In this document: positions 12,494-24,030 of the stretch, one piece after another | Layout of the letters: each line of letters opens with the position of its first letter | How positions within the stretch are numbered: the stretch's first letter is position 1 | Origin: Hyperoodon ampullatus | Lineage: Eukaryota > Chordata > Mammalia > Artiodactyla > Ziphiidae | Length of the DNA: 64,000 nt | Direction: 5' to 3' | Assembly (NCBI GenBank): GCA_949752795.1 | Contig: OX457063.1 | Span: forward strand, 70,517,783 to 70,581,782 | Position numbers and translations under genes: made by a program | The notes under the pieces: generated by a model | Told to the model about the DNA's origin: nothing | Seen by the model: the letters and a program-made list of their open reading frames with translations, nothing else | Databases searched by the model: none

Positions 12494-14595
12494 ACAAAAA
12501 ACAAGAGAAGAACCAAGTTGAAGTGGTTTCCAATGACCAAAGAGGGGACAATTTGAGCATGACGCCCTGCCCCCCCAAAAGACAATAAAGTATCAAAATA
12601 CCTATATATATATATATTTAATAATAACCTTTTTAAATACCATCATATTGGGAGGTTACTTGGTTGCACCTACTCATTATTTTGAAAATAAGTAAAGGAA
12701 ACAACCTAGCACTTTTTCTGCCTCTCTTGTACAAATATATTTCAGAGTAACCAAACATTTGCGAACAATTTTTATAAGACAATTTCAGGTAATTTATGCA
12801 GAAGGAATGGTTGAATAGAAAAAAATATCATTTAGAAACACAATAAAATAGTGGATTTAGGAAATGATCACCAAGGAATGCTCAAACATTAGGAGAAAGA
12901 TGGATGGAGAAGCTAATTGATGAATCAGGTTTAAACACCTGAACCAGCTATTCAGTCTTACCTAGGTGGACAAATATACTCCTCCTGGTAAGATGCATTA
13001 AGGCATACATGGTACCTCCTATGGAGTAACCGCACCAGTAATTAACCCTGTGTCTGATTACATCTCTAGCTCTAATTGAGTTTATAGGAAATAGGAAAGA
13101 TAGAGAAACAATATAGATAACAGCCAAATGCTAAAGCAAGAATGTGGAAAATATTATAAGACTTTTTTTCAACAAGTAATTTCAACAAGAAAAAGAAAGG
13201 GAAGAACTATTATAAATTTTAAAAGACTTTTAAGATGTATAAACCAGATGCAATTGTGCAAATCTTGTTTGGATGCTGACTTGAACAGATCAACTATATA
13301 TAGAAATTTTATCATGGAATAAGTATTAGATGATATTAACAAAATATTGTTAATTTTGGAGGTATAATAATGTCATTGTGGCTTTAAAAGTTTATTAGAA
13401 GTCTTATTTAAACTAACACACCAAAAAATGTCATAAATGACAGAAACTATGTTGAATGACAAATCTGGTTCAAAGGAATCTTGGCAATCGTCATTGTAAG
13501 CTAAATCCCACAAGATAAAATTTAACAGGAATAAATGCATTGCAAACTGTCAGAATGAAGGTAAGCTAACTTAACTGCAATTTGTGAAAAAGAGCAAGCT
13601 CACATTACTTGAAATGGATTACACTGTGTCTCTGAAGATTTTTTTAAACAGTCGATGCAAAGTCATTTTTGTTTTGCTCTCATTTCATAATAACTGAGGT
13701 TGCTTAGTTCTGCAATTTTATTTGTATAATTAACAGGTTTGGAAATGCTGATTTTGGCTTTCTTATCATCTTAAGATGTTGAATCAGGTTGTATTGGGCA
13801 TAATTCATGCACTGTCTTGATGTCTGACATCACTGTTGCTCATCAAATGCACTTGCTGGAATATGCATGATGATCACTCTGGATACTAGGTTGGGTAGAA
13901 AAGTTTGCTTTACGGTGGCTAGTCTGCTCTTCTTACTGCCTCCTTGGCTCATTGCTAAGTTCCAACTTCTTAGTATTTCAGCTCCTCAGGCTCGGGTCCC
14001 GCCCCCTCCCCAAATGCCCAAATAATGGAGCTCTCCAGCTCTACTTTTCCAAGTCATAGTTTAGTTCGAGTGTAGATCTGTTTCACAAGGGTAATTTCTT
14101 TGGGAGGGCTCTATTTCTTCAGAGTCTCCCTCCTTCCCCTGCTAAAATTTTATTCAGCTAGCTGAAATTGAGAAAAGGCAACACCTCATTTGAACACAAA
14201 AAACAAGGGACTATTACTGAATATAGTAATGATTTGCACAGTAATACATTTTTTTCCTATTGGATTTAAGTCTCTTAAAGTTCAATCTTTGGCTTAGAAA
14301 ATCTGAGGGTTGAGAGCAACACTTGATGCTTGCCAGTCAAGGTTTCCCAAACTTGAGTCATTAGTCTAAAATCCTTCACAATTTTTACTATATGAGCACA
14401 ATTACTTATAAAATACACTTCATTAAGTTAAATCCATTTTAACATAAATTTATTTAAGTAGAAAAATGTGAATCAGCGCCATGATTGTATTTTTTTATTT
14501 TTTCTTTTAAAAAGTGGTTTTGAAATATTTACAATGAGCAAAAAGCAAATTTTCAACTTTGTGTGACCTAAAATTATCTTGCTTACTGATGGAGA
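12494..14595. other. no feature recognised
   Basis: AT-rich unassigned DNA with a short (TA)n at about 12604-12619. A small GC-rich patch (CCCGCCCCCTCCCC at about 13998) stands out from its surroundings but has no promoter context that I can support. Confidence 0.45.
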
Positions 14596-14790
14596 AACTT
14601 TAGTGTGGTGGATCCACGTGTTACCTGAATATTTGCCACCTCCACATTACATGTAACTTCCTGCTGTCAGAGATATTTTACTCTAGTTCCCAGTCACCTA
14701 CCATGCTGTCTAGCTTAGGACTAGACATTAAGACTCAGTAAATGCTTATTAGACATGTTTATTGAATGAATAAATACACCTAACTAGAGA
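14596..14790 (+). mobile_element. L2 3'-end fragment
   Basis: Ends in the L2 3' terminal pattern: ...AGTAAATGCTTATTAGACAT, then TTTATTGAATGAATAAATA. This corresponds to the usual 'AGTAGGTGCTCAATAAATG' followed by GAATGAATGA. Confidence 0.65.
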
Positions 14791-16110
14791 CATCATAATT
14801 TGAAAATCCATGTTATTACCAAGTTTGATAAACTTTCACTTTGAGGAGTGACATTATTGAAATAATTGCCTTTTACATCGTTCCACACCAAATTCTCTTA
14901 CTGTTCTATTGGCAAACACTGCTCTGATTTCTCTTGAGAATAGCACAGATTTAGATTGTAAAGTTGACTTATTCATCACCTGTAATTCATCCACCCCAAA
15001 ATACTTGAGATATTAAACATATTTGTGTTCGTTAGTAGATAGAAGGTGACAGTAGCAGAAAGCAGACAATTTCTTCATAATTGAAAGTGTTCAGTTGACT
15101 TTTAACTAAAATATGATTCCACAGGTATATTTTTCCTGTGCAAGTTATGTTTTTAAATTTTGGTATTCCCTAACAGCAACTTTTGACCCTTTGATTTAGG
15201 AGATGTGTAGGTTTTTTTATGTTAACTGATGTTGTAATGCTCTAAAAAGAGGGATTTTTATGACTACCAATAAATAGATCCAAATTATGAACATGAGAAT
15301 TGTAGATAGCTATGGATTTGAAAACTGCCACCCTAAATATCAGGAAAAATGGCCCAAGTGAAGGAACAGCAGGTTATATAAAGCCACTTAGAGTTATTGG
15401 TGCCTTGAAAATCTGGGAATAGAATATTTGTGTATTTTTGTCCAGGAGGAAACTGAAAATCTGACATCTTATAGAAGTTAGGACATATAGAAGCTGACAG
15501 CTTTTAAACCTTATTTCATAAAAGAAAAAAATCTCACTCTTATTAATAGAATATTTGAAAAAATGCTTATTTTCTTATAGTATTATGTCATTGATTGATG
15601 GGTGGGGAAAGGTGACTGAAATCCAGGAGGTGAGATTAACGTAGATGCCACAAAGTGAGCAAATATACATCCACAAAGTGAGCAAATATATTATAAGGAG
15701 TGTATAATATAATTCAAGAGATATCTTAAAGTAAATCATTTAATAGGTATAGTGATTTCACATATAAAAATTTTCTATCAGTATTTCATTTAATCTTTAT
15801 CATTGGAAGGACTTTCCTACTACGTTCAACAAAATGTAAAAGTCTCAGCAATTGGCTTTAATTGGCTTATGAATTAAATTTAAAATGTCTTAGTAATAAA
15901 GAGCTAATTTTAAAATTCTACCAACAGGTTTATTACTTCTGTACATATTTATTTAGCACCGAATTTACAGATGATGCTCTGCCAGATTCTAAAGAACAAG
16001 ATGGATAAGACAGCTAGACAATGTGCATACATTTTGACCACAGCGATTGTCGCAGTGCACTGTGATTGCTTTTTTGCATGTTTGTCTGACCACCTTTGCT
16101 CTTCCATTTT
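14791..16110. other. no feature except a 23-bp tandem repeat
   Basis: Unassigned AT-rich DNA. At 15648-15690 the block CCACAAAGTGAGCAAATATA occurs twice with a 23-base period. Confidence 0.5.
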
Positions 16111-16144
16111 GTATGTGTGTGTGTGTGTGCGCACGCATGTGTGG
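16111..16144. repeat. (GT)n microsatellite
   Basis: GTATGTGTGTGTGTGTGTGC followed by GCACGCATGTGTGG, a short imperfect GT run. Confidence 0.9.
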
Positions 16145-16204
16145 TCATAATGTAAAAAATTATTCTAACTGGGTAATAATAAAAAAAAATGTTTGAAAAA
16201 GATT

Positions 16205-16335
16205 GCACTTAACTGAGTTGCCTCCAAACAGAGAACGGTGGGCTGTGTGAGAATAGAGACTCTTTCCTCTGTTTCTCCTGCAACCCACAGTATAGCTGGA
16301 ATATTGTAGACCCTCAATGTTTGTTGAATCTTAGG
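16205..16335 (+). mobile_element. L2 3'-end fragment
   Basis: CCCACAGTATAGCTGGAATA, then GTAGACCCTCAATGTTTGTT and GAATC follow the sense L2 terminal pattern. Confidence 0.5.
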
Positions 16336-16641
16336 TAAGAGAAAAAAGGAAACGTTGTTACAATAGTGATAAAGTTCCTCTAACCATTAAACCTCAAGAC
16401 AAGTGATGCCATAAGCAATAAGGTGGGATTATTTTTGTTGTAAATGTCATCTAGGTAATTTTAAGGCTTCTATATAGGGAAAAGAAATGTTGGGGGAAAT
16501 TCCATCATAATGAAGAATGTTTTTTGAATGTGTTGAAATTTATTGAGGAAGTGGGCAACAGTCAGACTTTGGGATGTTTAAGTGAGGTTAGATTCCTAGG
16601 GTGCAGACAGAATAGGATGTGTGGCTCCAGCTTTAAGTGGC

Positions 16642-16905
16642 ATGAATGTATATACACTACCAAATGTAAAATAGATAGCTAGTGGGAAGCAGCTGCATAG
16701 CACAGGGAGATCAACTCAGTGCTTTGTGACCACCTAGAGGGGTGGGATAGGGAGGGTGGGAGAGAGACGCAAGAGGGAGGAGATATGGGGATATATGTAT
16801 ACGTATAGCTGATTCACTTTGTTACACAGCAGAAGCTAACACACCATTGTAAAGCAATTATACAATTATATATAGCAATTATATAAAGATGTTAAAAAAA
16901 AAGAT
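16642..16905 (+). mobile_element. short L1 3'UTR insertion
   Basis: Only the last ~260 bases of an L1 3'UTR are present, closely matching 12240-12483 (TAGCTAGTGGGAAGCAGCTG, ...GGGTGGGATAGGGAGGGTGG) and ending AAAGATGTT plus poly(A). The segment before the tail is rearranged: GCAATTATACAATTATATAT AGCAATTATATAAAG replaces the usual GCAATTATACTCCAATAAAG. TSDs are unclear; AAGTGGCA before and AAGATGGCA after are a weak candidate pair. Confidence 0.9.
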
Positions 16906-17384
16906 GGCAAGGGCTTGGAAGCTGACACAATGTGAAAAAAATTAAGAATGGCAAGGGTCTAGATCCTCAGCTGGCTCGGTGACCACATGATGATGAAAAA
17001 ATGGAAAAAAATGGAAAAGGGGTGAATGAATCTTGTAGTAGGGTTGCAGGTGGTAGTGATCCTTCAGATGAATCTCTATGAAGTTATTGGCTATCCCATA
17101 GGAAACCCAGAGCGTATTGAGAAAAATGTAAGATATGTTACATTTGGTTCAGTGAGGATGTTCTAGAAAAATACACAGCAAAGCCAGGTCTCAGATGGAA
17201 AGTCCAGGGTAAAGAATGGAGGATGTTATTTTTAGGCATTGGGGTAGTTATCAAATTTTTTGAACCAAAGAGTTAAGATCAGAAGTATGCATTATGGCAG
17301 TGTCCAGAATGAGCAGAAGAGGGAAGAGAATTAAGGTTGGAGTGGTAGGGAACTATTGCAATAGACAGTAGAAATAATAACCTT

Positions 17385-17545
17385 AGCTACGTGAGAGGCA
17401 GAGTACTAAGCAATTTATGTGTATTGCCCCCATTTGATCTCACAATAATCTTATGAGGTAAATAATAATTTTATCTCCATTTTACAGTAGAAGAATCTGA
17501 AGTACAGGGAGCCTGTGTGATGCACTAAGGTCAGAGTGCTAGAAG
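17385..17545 (-). mobile_element. MIR SINE relic, antisense
   Basis: TTGATCTCACAATAATCTTA, TGAGGTAAATAATAATTTTA, CTCCATTTTACAGTAGAAGA and a later GGTCAGAGTGCTAG follow the antisense MIR order. Confidence 0.8.
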
Positions 17546-17984
17546 ATGGGAGGGTACAGTCAGGAGGCAATGTCTGTTTGAGTATTAAGACAGAGCTCTC
17601 AATTACCAAGCCACATTACCTCCATGGATAGCATTCTACATCCAGAGTCATAATCATTACACATTTTAGAACAAAATAACTCTGTGAATCAAGTTTTTCA
17701 CAGTTTAAGTTAACTTATTTTTTAATCTCTAATTTGTTTCTTATAGCATAAACCAGGTAAGCATATGTTTGAGACCAATTTGGCAGATTTCACTGTAGTG
17801 TTACAAGCCTGGGCTCTTATTATGCCTTCCATGGTGTGTCCTTTAGAGCCTTAGACACAGCCTCTGGCTGACTTTGGGTATTGATTCCAGGCAGATCTAT
17901 TAATATACCCAAGTCTATGTTCTGTAGTACAGGCTTGAAGTTAATTTTTAAAGAACCAGCTTGCAGGCAGCTGTATTTCTAGAC

Positions 17985-18520
17985 CTTTCACATAGGATCA
18001 TCAACAACTTATTGTCCAAAAATATAGACACCAGTCTCATTCAAGACCCCTCCAGAATTTTGTCTTATAACACTTCTCTAGCCACATCTTTTCTATTATT
18101 TTATATAAATCTTTCATTCTATCATCTGACCTAACTACCCTCTATTCTTTAAAAGGCTTGAATACTATGTATCCCTTTTAATATATTCATTGCATACCTG
18201 AATCCCACTCATTGCTTCAAAATCAAGATCACCTCCCACCTCTGCTGGTGGCCGACCTCCTAGGCCCTGGGGTTGCCTCTCTGCACTCTCATAGCTCTGA
18301 TTAGAAGTAGCATTTATTAGTAATTTCATCTTTGACTCCTTTATGTGGTTAATCATATTTTTATGTGACCATATCAGTTTTAGTTCAGTAGATTATAAGC
18401 ACACCCACCCACCCAACTAGAGCAGGATCTTAGCCTTAACATTTATTTATATTTTTGAATACTATACAACACAGTAATTTCCACATAAACCTCCAATAAG
18501 TGTTTTTATTGTATCGACAT
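17985..18520 (+). mobile_element. L2 3' region
   Basis: A pyrimidine-rich sense segment resembles the L2 3'UTR (AGATTATAAGCACACCC at the 'gtaagctccttgagggc' position, then AGAGCAGGATCTTAG). It ends with CTCCAATAAGTGTTTTTATT. Diverged and without clear borders. Confidence 0.5.
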
Positions 18521-19290
18521 CTTTAAAAGTTATCAAATTGTTTTTATTTTATTATTATTATGTAACAGTGTATATTATATATGTATTGTTGGAGCCCCAG
18601 ACTCAGGGACGAGATAGATAAGAGTTTAGCAAGTTATTTGGAGATTACATGCCTTACCTAAAATGGAAAACACTACTTTATAGTGGCAAATTATTCTAAT
18701 GCAGGAGTGAATGTTCAGTGTTACCAGACCTTGTTTATTTTTCAAGAAAATCCAGAAATCCACACTTTCATGAGAAATTTCTTCAATGTTGACTATTTGC
18801 TGAAATAAGTTTTAAACACCTATGCAAGGCAAAATAAACACATCTGTTGGTCCATCTATCAGCCCACATGTTTTGTCTTCTAATGTATGTGTATCTGTCA
18901 TTTCAACGTGATATTTAGAACATCGTACTCACAAGCATGATCATCATAACCTAATGCATTAGTATACATTATTTGTTCCTACAAACTAAAATGTAACCTA
19001 AAATAAAACAGCACTTAGCACTATTAGAAAATTCCATTCCATACATACATTTCAATGAGATTTGAGGAACAATTTCCTATTGCATTGAAATGCAGTAGTG
19101 GTGGGAAATGCAACCATCAATTCTAGCATGAATTACTATACCATTTATAGAAGTATTCATATAGATACTTGTCAGGCCCTAATAGCAGTTGCCAGATTCT
19201 GTATCTGCAATAATTAAGCATTTCTGTGAAAACCCAAGAAAATGTAATTATTGCTTTCTATTTTTTTCCTGAGTTTAGGTTTCAGTTCAA
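18521..19290. other. no feature recognised
   Basis: AT-rich unassigned DNA. Confidence 0.45.
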
Positions 19291-19294
19291 TTCA

Positions 19295-19995
19295 ACCAAC
19301 ATATATTGAACGTCTGCTTTGAGTGAAACCTAACAGTAGGTGCTGTAGAGAACACGAAAATGAGTAAAATGATTTACCCTGTTCTCATCTTCTTTGCCTA
19401 TCTAAATTCTGCCTATTCCCTCAAAGCCCAAATCTCATCCAACATTCCTTGAGTCTAGTTGAGGGGTAAGACCAATACTCAAATAAGTATTATACAAAAG
19501 ATATTATGGCAGGTTCTTTAAAGGAATTAACAAAAAGTTATCTGGGCATATAAACATTTTAGTATATGAAAATAATACAGCATAATGTGATAGAAAGTGT
19601 CTACTATGAACTGAAAACAACATTATTTAGGTTGATCATACAAACTCTCTTTGTGGAGATGATATTTGTGCAGAATTCTAGTAATAAGGGGTTAACCAGA
19701 TATGTTACCAGGGACCCAGGCAGAGGGCACACATTTGGCATATTCTATGAATAGAAAGAAGACAAGAGTGATAAGAATCAGGGTCAGCAAGGAGAAGAGT
19801 GTTAGGAAATAAAGGTAAATCATACAGGGTCTTATCGAGCATAAGGACTTTGGAAGTCCTTTGAAGTGTAATGGGCAGCCATTGAAAGGTTTTAGGCAAG
19901 GAACTAATACTATATAATTTACATATTTAAAAGTCCACTTTGGCTTAAGTGGACTGAGTAGATGGTATTCATTTATTGAGATAGAAATTGTGGGC
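19295..19995 (-). mobile_element. L2 fragment, antisense, ORF2 C-terminus
   Basis: Begins at the L2 3' end (CAACATATATTGAACGTCTG). It carries antisense ORF2: the minus strand near 19,880 reads KTFQWLPITLQ, the L2 'LKTLQWLPI' motif, followed downstream by a relic of the 'VPSAWN' end. Broken by stops. Confidence 0.72.
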
Positions 19996-20019
19996 GGGAG
20001 CAACAGCTGTAGAGTGTAT

Positions 20020-20370
20020 TAGCTCTTCTGTGGTAACAAACCCCTAAATGCCTATGGTTTACCAAACCATTTCTCATTCCATGTTATCTGTCAGTTGCTG
20101 CAGTTCTGCTGTTGTGGATCTGCTCTCTGTGCCTTTTTATCACTTGGCCAGGTTGAAGGAGCAGACCCTATTTGGGACATGTTATTCTCAAAGCAGAGAG
20201 CAAAGAACAAGAGCTGGAGCCTAATTTTGAAATTGTTCTTAAAGTTTCTGCCCAGATGTGGTGTAAACACATTCACTTCCATTGGTCAAAGCAAGTCACA
20301 TGGCCAAGCGTGACAATGGGATCACTCTTTTCTTCTCTAGGGAGCTGCCGGTCAAACAACACATGAGTTT
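20020..20370 (+). mobile_element. old dispersed repeat, family not resolved
   Basis: Contains TCCATTGGTCAAAGCAAGTC and ACATGGCCAAGCGTGACAAT, a phrase I recognise from a common mammalian interspersed repeat, possibly LTR-derived. It is preceded by GTTGAAGGAGCAGACCC. 47090-47420 looks like a second copy in the same orientation. Overlapping open frames at 20091-20366 on both strands are shadows of this repeat. Confidence 0.45.
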
Positions 20371-20514
20371 ATGTAATCCTGTTACAGAGGAGGGAGTGAA
20401 TAGTTGCATATACATAGTAGTAACATAATCCATCACAAGAGGTAAAGACGATAGGTTTAAATGAGAAAATGAAAAGGTGTTCATGAGAATACAGAAGAGT
20501 ACAAATCATGTAAC

Positions 20515-20640
20515 AGGAGGAAGAGTTACCTGGGATCTAAACTTGCTTTACCACTAACAAACTTGTGACCCTGAACAAGTCACTTAACCTACCTGGGCTT
20601 TATTTTCTTCATATGCAAAATAATAAAGTTATACTAGAAT
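20515..20640 (+). mobile_element. MIR SINE relic
   Basis: CTTTACCACTAACAAACTTG, TGACCCTGAACAAGTCACTT and AACCTACCTGGGC match the sense MIR core, followed by CTTCATATGCAAAATAAT. Confidence 0.85.
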
Positions 20641-20989
20641 TAGGGAAGAGTAGCTTGGCTTTTGAGAGGCCCATCTCCCCTAATATTATAGTTATATAGA
20701 TAGTTATCTTTACGTGGTATTATTTGACTATATTTTCTGTGAAAAGGATGTTCAGCTGATCAAAACACTGGAAACTGAAGAAAGATACAAAAAACAACTA
20801 GGGAAAAATGACTTTTAATGTGTACAGTCAGCTTTTAAAATTCTGCATACATACATGCTGAGGCACATAGAATCCCCAAGTTTAATAAATCCCTTTTTTC
20901 CATTTCCATTTTTTTTCAATTAAAGCATACTGATATAACAAGAAAACCAATACAAAGAAACAATTAATAGTCTGTAAACAACCCTGTAA

Positions 20990-21430
20990 ATAATTGATGT
21001 TTACTCCCTGGTATGAATCCTTCCATGTTATTTTCCATGAATATGCAAGCATATATAGCCACTTCTATAATGCATAATTTAAATCATGCTTACTCCTTAC
21101 AAAAAGGATGATGCAAATAAATTTAGACCAAACATATTTTCCACAACGGTTTTCCTCCTATGTAATATATTGTGAAGATCCTTTCAGAGTAGTATACATT
21201 ATGTACTAATTTATCTTCATTAGCTTTATAATTGTTCTTTGTGTGAATGCACTGTAATGCATTTGACCATTCACTTATTTAAGCACATTAGGATTTTCTT
21301 CATAAATTTTTTATTATAAAACATTAATACAAATATCTTTGCACATAATTCTTTACATGTTACTGCCTCTATTTTTTCATGATAGATTCTCCCAAGAAGC
21401 ATTTCTGTGCCAAGGGTATGTGCACTCTGT
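20990..21430 (-). mobile_element. probable L1M 3' end, antisense
   Basis: Resembles the reverse of an old L1 3' region: CCTTCCATGTTATTTTCCAT, TTTGACCATTCACTTATTTA, and ACAAATATCTTTGCACATAA, which stands where the consensus has 'catccttgtacatatgtctttgcac'. Weak, and assigned by order of motifs only. Confidence 0.45.
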
Positions 21431-21447
21431 TTTGTTGGAGTAGTGAA

Positions 21448-21915
21448 TGTCATGATTCATTGCACAGATCTCCCTCCAGGATTATGGCATTCATTTCCCA
21501 GCTGCCGGGAATGTTGATGGCCAACTTCTCTCAGCTGAATTCCTCTCTGGATGAACAGAGCTGAATAACCCAAAAATTATTGGACTATGACCCAAAAGTT
21601 ATTGGGTTATGAAAGTTCATGCCCCTATCAAGAATGCATTTCACATCTAATGACTGATTGATGCAGGGGTATAAATGTCTAGTCTTCTTGCTCCAAACTG
21701 GGACAAGTCTAAAGGGTCATCCCAGCTCTAGATCTCCCAGTATGGTTGGCTGTGTCTTTGTTGCAATTGTGACAAAGTTCAACTACTCCATTTGCCCAAT
21801 TTGGCTTCCTTCATTCCCTCGCAGGTACTTATACCGAGAGTGTTCTCCAACAGACTGCTGCATGTTAATCCCACTAATCTCCATCTTTGCTCCCCAGGGT
21901 GCCCAGCCTGTGACA
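21448..21915 (+). mobile_element. solo ERVL-type LTR with TSD
   Basis: A 468-base block starts TGTCATGATTC and ends GCCTGTGACA, so it has TG...CA termini. It contains CAGGGGTATAAATGTCTAG (TATA-like, about 21664) and CGCAGGTACTTATACCGAGA near the end. Five-base flanks GTGAA (21443-21447) and GTGAC (21916-21920) agree at 4 of 5 positions, as expected for an old ERVL target duplication. There is no internal retroviral sequence on either side, so it is a solo LTR from recombination. Subfamily name not certain. The overlapping 89-codon frame at 21658-21927 is not a gene. Confidence 0.75.
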
Positions 21916-21920
21916 GTGAC

Positions 21921-23870
21921 AGATTGATTTCTGTATTGACTACTTAGATCTTTCTGATAATCAGTAAGTCAGGACTACAACATTGCTCTGTAGACTTCTT
22001 AACACAGTGCAGTTACCATAGAATGGAGCATCCTGTCACTCAGACTTCCTCAGCAGCAATTTGTCTCTTGGTTTTACTGAGTCTTCTCTAATGAAAATTC
22101 ACTGCAATAAATGATTTGTTCACTTTGTCCAAATAATAATCATCTTCAGTAATCAAAGTGCCTGGTTTAGGATATTTATATAAATCATTTATTTGATATC
22201 AGTTGTCTTCAGAGAGATAAGGGTTTACTACTTACAATAAATGAAGCAAATGTTTACAAAGTATTTACAAAGCCAGAATTTATATTTATTAGGTATACAA
22301 AACCAAAAGACAACGTTTTTATGATTACCCTCATTTTTCTGTGTTCAGCTAGATTTCTATCATTTTGTCTGAAACCTCAATAGTATTTCCCAGAGTAAGA
22401 CTATTAAGTAGGAACTTTCTTAATAGTGGGAAGCAATCCATTCCCATAGCAACCCTTTCAGGGTTCTCCCCAGCTCTCCTGTCAGTGATACATATAGACC
22501 CACTCAGGGAGACTTGTAAAAGGAAGATGGAGGGAAAAGAGCAAGGCTGGGAAGAAGGAACTCTTAAAAGCAACAATAAAAATAAACGCCGGGATTGCTT
22601 TTACTGTGAGATTGAATATCTGGCAATAATTTTGTTAAGATATTTGATGTTCCAATAGACGCAGCTAATTTGAGAAGTTTCTATAATTATTAACTTTTCC
22701 CTTTAAAAGTGTAATGATAATACAAAATGAGTGTATCCAGAAGCATATAAAATGTACTCAGTAAAATCAGCAGAGGAGTATGGTATAATAACTACAATGT
22801 TATAAAACTAGACTTTTCAAGATTTCCTTTAAGTAGGTAAGAGGGGGCCGATATGGAAAGACTATATTTTAACTTGATAAGCTTCCTTGCAATGTGCTGA
22901 CAATAAATCACTAATTAATTTTGTCCATGTCAGAAAAAAAGTGAAAAGAAAATGTTTACTGAGCTTTAAGCTATTGGGTGTACTGCACAGAAATACAATA
23001 TATCGATTTCATTACCCGAAAGTAAATAATTGACATTTTGAGTGTCAGCTTGAAATATGACTGCAACAAATCTCCTCCAGTTAAAGAATTCCCCCCCCAA
23101 AGAACAATCTTCTGTAGCTCTATGCTAAGGGACAGCTCTATGCTGAGGGACAACATCGTGCTTATGATAATAAACTAAATGGCAGCAGCTGATGGTAGAG
23201 TGTTCTTCCTTTATTATCAACATCTTGCCCTGCTAATGAACTCAACTTCACCCTGGGAGAGCTGTCTGTTTGGGGCAGGGAAAGTTACTCTTTCTCCTTG
23301 CCAGCTTGTTTCTAATTCCTTCCTGAAAAGAAAATGTCAGTCATGCTTAATTGCATTAAATTAGGTGTGATAGTTTAAAACAGCACCAGGTCTTTCTAAA
23401 GCTCAACTAAATCACTCAAATTCTCACTTCTTTCTGAAGCCCCAGGTTGGGGTTTTAGGTCATGTCTAAGAAGTGTCGCTGTAGGGAATTAACATGGTGT
23501 ATGTGTCCAAGGCACCTAACTTCATTTTCTGACCACATGTCATAATCACTGTCAAGAGGAATTAAATACCACCATGTGTACGGAGCTCTTCTAGGAACAA
23601 GCCAGAACAACAGACACCTGGTATGGCTCTTTCGTAGAATTCTGAACCAGACAATAGGGTTGGTCACATGCACAAGTGTAGTGATGAATATAAAGTCTTT
23701 ATTAATTTGAATTTGACTCATTTGGGATCACTAATCATTCATGCCACAGATTTTATCTCATCTTTGTAGAAAGAATTGCTGAGAAGAGTAATACCAAAGA
23801 TTTCACAAAGCAAGATTACCTACACAGAGAAATATGCTTTCCAAACATGGATGTATTTATTTCTGCATTC
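21921..23870. other. no feature except an 18-bp tandem repeat
   Basis: Mostly unassigned. At 23116-23151 AGCTCTATGCTAAGGGAC and AGCTCTATGCTGAGGGAC sit in tandem. The overlapping frames at 22349-22658 on opposite strands have no domain. Confidence 0.45.
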
Positions 23871-23874
23871 ATTT

Positions 23875-24030
23875 ATGTATGAATTCATTCATTCAACCTT
23901 AGTTCTAAGTGTTTATTGAATGCCTTCAATGATCATATAGGGATGTTAAAGGATCTGAAGTGATATACACTAAAGTAAGGTGAAACAACTATAGTCTTCA
24001 AGAAGCTGGTCATTTAGCTAGAGCTTTTAG
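23875..24030 (-). mobile_element. L2 3' end, antisense
   Basis: TGAATTCATTCATTCAACCT, then GTGTTTATTGAATGCC and CTTCAAGAAGCTGGTC, are the reverse of the L2 terminus. Confidence 0.65.

Noticed and set aside
13990..14015. GC-rich patch as a possible promoter/Sp1 cluster
   Set aside because: Only about 20 bases, no CpG island, no downstream exon or TATA/Inr that could be supported.
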